Shown: positions 41,377 through 43,609 of the stretch, one piece after another | Numbering within the stretch: position 1 is the stretch's first letter | How the letters are laid out: each line of letters starts with the position of its first letter | Source: Pseudomonas_T sp032052615 | Lineage (GTDB): Bacteria; Pseudomonadota; Gammaproteobacteria; Pseudomonadales; Pseudomonadaceae | Direction of reading: 5' to 3' | DNA: 43,609 nucleotides | Assembly: GCA_032052615.1 (NCBI GenBank) | Contig: DAMBWF010000020.1 | Span: 1-43,609 of the forward strand | The notes under the pieces: model-generated | Told to the model about the DNA's origin: nothing | The model's input: only the letters and a program-made list of their open reading frames with translations | The model's database searches: none | Position numbers and translations under genes: made by a program

Positions 41377-41406
41377 CGACGCCGCCGCGGCCGCGCGGCG
41401 GCGTCG
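41377..41406 (+). repeat. 13-bp all-GC-rich perfect hairpin upstream of the SDR pair
   Basis: 41377-41389 is exactly complementary to 41394-41406 with a GCCG loop. No T-tract follows. It sits in the 296-base gap between ssb and the SDR genes. Apart from the ssb terminator I see nothing else certain in the gap. Confidence 0.6.
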
Positions 41407-41549
41407 GTCACTTTGCGGGTGACGAGCCCGGGCAAAATCCGCACAATACGGCTCGTTCCGGCCGCTCGCGGCGGCCTCATCACTCGTTCACGCCACGGCC
41501 CCGGCTCATGCCGCGCGGTGGTCCATTCACGGGAGTGACCTGCACCACC

Positions 41550-42434
41550 ATGCGCATGCGCCTGATGTTGTTGGGTGGCGGCAATGCCCTGGGTCAGGCG
41601 CTGATCCGGCTGGGAGCCGAGGAAGACATCGGTTTCCTCGCGCCGCGCCCGCCCGAGCAAGGCTGGGATGTCCCCAGCCTGACCCAACTGCTCGACGATA
41701 CCCGCCCGGACGCGGTGATCAACCTCGCCTACTACTTCGACTGGTTCCAGGCCGAGCGCGTCAGCGAGGCTCGCTGCGCCGCCCAGGAACGAGCTGTCGA
41801 GCGCCTCGGCGAACTGTGCCAGCGCCATGAGATGCTGCTGCTGCAACCCTCCAGCTACCGGGTGTTCGACGGTGCCCGCGCCACCGCCTATAGCGAAAAG
41901 GACGAGCCGGCGCCGCTCGGCCTGCGCGGCCAATCGCTGTGGCGGATCGAGCAGCACGTCCGCGCCGTCTGCCCCCGCCATGTCCTGCTGCGCTTCGGCT
42001 GGCTACTCGACGACAGCCGCGAGGGCGCCCTCGGACGCCTGCTGGGCCGCGCCGAGCAGGAGGACGAACTGTTCCTGGCGGACGACCGCCGGGGCAACCC
42101 GACCCCCGTGGACGATGCGGCCCGGGTGATGCTGGCGGTGCTCAAGCAGCTCGACTGCCAGGCGCCCCTGTGGGGCACCTACCACTACGGTGGGCAGGAG
42201 GCGACCACCCCGTTGGTGCTGGGCCAGACCCTGCTGAGCGAGGCGCGCGGCCTGCACCCGCTCAAGGCCCGCGAGATCAGCCCCCAGGCCCACGCCGAAC
42301 GCCCCGATGCCCGCGAGGAGCCGCAGCACGCGGTGCTCGCTTGCAAGAAAATCCTGCACACCTTCGGCATCAAGCCTCGCGCCTGGCGCAGCGGCTTGCC
42401 GGCCCTGCTGAACCGTTTTTATCGCCATGTCTGA
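41550..42434 (+). CDS. RmlD-like NAD(P)-binding sugar-nucleotide reductase/epimerase family protein
   Basis: Rossmann-fold protein of the extended SDR (RmlD-like) group, 294 aa from ATG at 41550 (MRMRLMLLGGGNALGQALI). GGGNALG is the dinucleotide loop. AVINLAYYFDWFQAERV and QPSSYRVFDGARATAYSEKD resemble RmlD strands, and LRFGWLLDD the following substrate part. The usual YXXXK is not obvious, so catalysis is uncertain. Starts at 41508, 41535 (GTG) and 41556 are also in frame; a GGGAG lies at 41531-41535. It overlaps the next gene by 8 bases, so the two form an operon, matching a conserved Pseudomonas pair. Confidence 0.75.
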   Translation: MRMRLMLLGGGNALGQALIRLGAEEDIGFLAPRPPEQGWDVPSLTQLLDDTRPDAVINLAYYFDWFQAERVSEARCAAQERAVERLGELCQRHEMLLLQPSSYRVFDGARATAYSEKDEPAPLGLRGQSLWRIEQHVRAVCPRHVLLRFGWLLDDSREGALGRLLGRAEQEDELFLADDRRGNPTPVDDAARVMLAVLKQLDCQAPLWGTYHYGGQEATTPLVLGQTLLSEARGLHPLKAREISPQAHAERPDAREEPQHAVLACKKILHTFGIKPRAWRSGLPALLNRFYRHV

Positions 42435-43356
42435 CGCTCCCATCCTCATCACCGGCGGTGCCGGCTTCATCGGCTCCCACCTCGCGGACGCTCTGCTGGC
42501 GCGGGGCTACCCGGTGCGCGTGCTGGACAACCTGTCCACCGGGCGGCGGGACAACCTGCCGCTGCACGACCCGCGCCTGGAATTGATCGAGGGCGACATC
42601 GCCGATGCGCATCTGTTGGAGCGGGCCGTCGCGGGGTGCGGTGCGGTCGCCCACCTGGCCGCCGTCGCCTCGGTGCAGGCCTCGGTGGAAGACCCAGTGT
42701 CGACCCACCGGAGCAATTTCATCGGCACCCTCAACCTCTGCGAGGCGATGCGCACCCAAGGGGTCCGGCGCTTGCTGTTCGCCTCCAGCGCCGCGGTATA
42801 CGGGCAGAACGGCGAAGGCCAGGCGGTGAGCGAAGATACGCCCAAGGCCCCGCTCACCCCCTACGCCGCCGACAAACTGGCCAGCGAGCACTACCTGGAC
42901 TTCTACCGTCGCCAGCATGGCCTGGAGCCGGCCGTGTTCCGTTTCTTCAACATCTTCGGGCCACGCCAGGACCCGTCCTCGCCCTACTCGGGGGTGATCA
43001 GCATCTTCGCCGAGCGAGCCCTGGCGGGCACGCCCATCGATATCTTCGGCGACGGCGAGCAGACCCGAGACTTCGTCTACATCGGCGATCTGGTGGGTAT
43101 TCTCTGCCAAGCCCTGCTGCGCGAGCGTTTCGAGGCGGGGCCGGTGAATGTCGGCCTGGGGCGCAGCATCAGCCTCAATGGCCTGCTCGATGCGTTGAAA
43201 GCCCTCTTGGGCGGCCTCCCGCCGTTGCGTCACCAGCCAGCCCGGGCCGGAGACATTCGTCACTCCCGCGCCGACAATCGGCGCCTGTTGGGCTGCTACG
43301 AGTTCCCCGAGCCGACGCCATTGGCGGACGGGCTCGCCCGCTTGCTGGGGCGCTGA
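42427..43356 (+). CDS. NAD-dependent epimerase/dehydratase (UDP-glucose 4-epimerase-like)
   Basis: Extended SDR enzyme, 309 aa, expected to act on a nucleotide sugar. GGAGFIGSH (residues 9-17) is the NAD-binding motif, VRVLDNLSTGRRDNL follows the second strand, FASSAAVYG holds the catalytic serine and PYAADK the YXXXK pair. The GPRQDPSSPYSGVISIF and IFGDGEQTRDFVYIGD segments are typical of GalE/WbpP-like epimerases. Start overlaps the preceding stop by 8 bases. The product is unknown; cell-surface sugar synthesis is a reasonable guess. Confidence 0.85.
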   Translation: MSDAPILITGGAGFIGSHLADALLARGYPVRVLDNLSTGRRDNLPLHDPRLELIEGDIADAHLLERAVAGCGAVAHLAAVASVQASVEDPVSTHRSNFIGTLNLCEAMRTQGVRRLLFASSAAVYGQNGEGQAVSEDTPKAPLTPYAADKLASEHYLDFYRRQHGLEPAVFRFFNIFGPRQDPSSPYSGVISIFAERALAGTPIDIFGDGEQTRDFVYIGDLVGILCQALLRERFEAGPVNVGLGRSISLNGLLDALKALLGGLPPLRHQPARAGDIRHSRADNRRLLGCYEFPEPTPLADGLARLLGR

Positions 43357-43553
43357 GCGCCCCTTGGCCGGGCCCGCTTGCGGGGCCATCGCGGCTCGTC
43401 GTTAACCGCAGGTAAAGAAGCGGAAGGCCATCACAGAAACTTGGCCGGCGACGCAGTAGCATGCCGCCGCTACGACGGATGGCATCCATTCGTCCTCCAT
43501 CCGCTTTAGAAACGCCGTCACGGACCTCGGCCCGTCTGGCAGGGAGCCATTAC

Positions 43554-43609
43554 ATGAACCGCGTCCTCAACGTCACCACCGCCCTGGGTCCGACCGTCTT
43601 GCGCTTCTC
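43554..43609 (+). CDS. N-terminus of a gene cut by the window end; possible VgrG spike protein
   Basis: ATG at 43554 has AGGGAG seven bases upstream and opens MNRVLNVTTALGPTVLRF. Many VgrG proteins of type VI secretion begin with a similar short strand, L-x-V-T-S/T-P-L-G-x-x-x-L-L-F. Only 18 residues are available, so this is a suggestion. The 197-base gap before it holds a small GGCCC/GGGCC stem near 43370 and no clear promoter. Confidence 0.35.
   Translation, partial: MNRVLNVTTALGPTVLRF

Overview
The window is a high-GC gammaproteobacterial chromosome segment, almost certainly from Pseudomonas or a close relative in the Pseudomonadaceae. The main reasons are the gene order birA-coaX-SPOR, tRNA Tyr-Gly-Thr, tufB, tRNA-Trp, secE-nusG, then the whole rif/str/S10/spc/alpha block followed by katA-uvrA-MFS-ssb, and protein lengths that match Pseudomonas (RpoB 1356 aa, RpoC 1399 aa, SecE 122 aa, NusG 177 aa, RplJ 166 aa, L29 63 aa). 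I see no rRNA gene, insertion sequence, prophage or CRISPR array. No gap between genes is longer than about 300 bases.

Layout. 1-93: a short minus-strand piece resembling the catalytic core of a type IB DNA topoisomerase, probably a remnant. 164-2539: birA, coaX and a SPOR-domain protein, tightly packed. 2611-4235: a strong stringent-type promoter driving tRNA-Tyr, tRNA-Gly, tRNA-Thr and tufB. 4240-5371: tRNA-Trp, secE, nusG and a terminator. 5440-7706: rplK, rplA, an L10-type leader, rplJ, rplL. 7753-7827: an attenuator fused to a perfect 21-bp inverted repeat. 7928-16262: rpoB and rpoC. 16299-20748: str operon (rpsL, rpsG, fusA, tufA). 20768-31563: S10 and spc genes, interrupted between rpsN and rpsH by a 16-bp hairpin plus a candidate promoter. 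31609-34607: alpha operon (rpsM, rpsK, rpsD, rpoA, rplQ). 34723-41308: catalase, convergent uvrA, an MFS transporter with a YajR-like C-terminal domain, and ssb. 41550-43356: a pair of SDR-type sugar-nucleotide enzymes. 43554-43609: the start of a gene whose first 18 residues resemble a VgrG spike protein.

How the genes work together. Most of the window makes the machinery of gene expression: RNA polymerase alpha, beta and beta', NusG, 27 ribosomal proteins, EF-G, two EF-Tu copies, four tRNAs, and the SecY/SecE translocon core. Regulation visible in the DNA includes GC-rich discriminators at the tRNA and S10 promoters, terminator-promoter junctions that separate the operons, an L10/L12 leader, and the rplL-rpoB attenuator that would set the ratio of ribosomal protein to polymerase synthesis.

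The window is mostly ordinary core genome. The parts most worth a second look are RNA-level punctuation (rplL-rpoB, rpsN-rpsH, tRNA-Thr-tufB), the near-perfect tuf repeat, a 7-codon duplication at the N-terminus of ribosomal protein S5, the lack of bfrA next to katA, and the two edges. I found no convincing previously undescribed multi-gene system.
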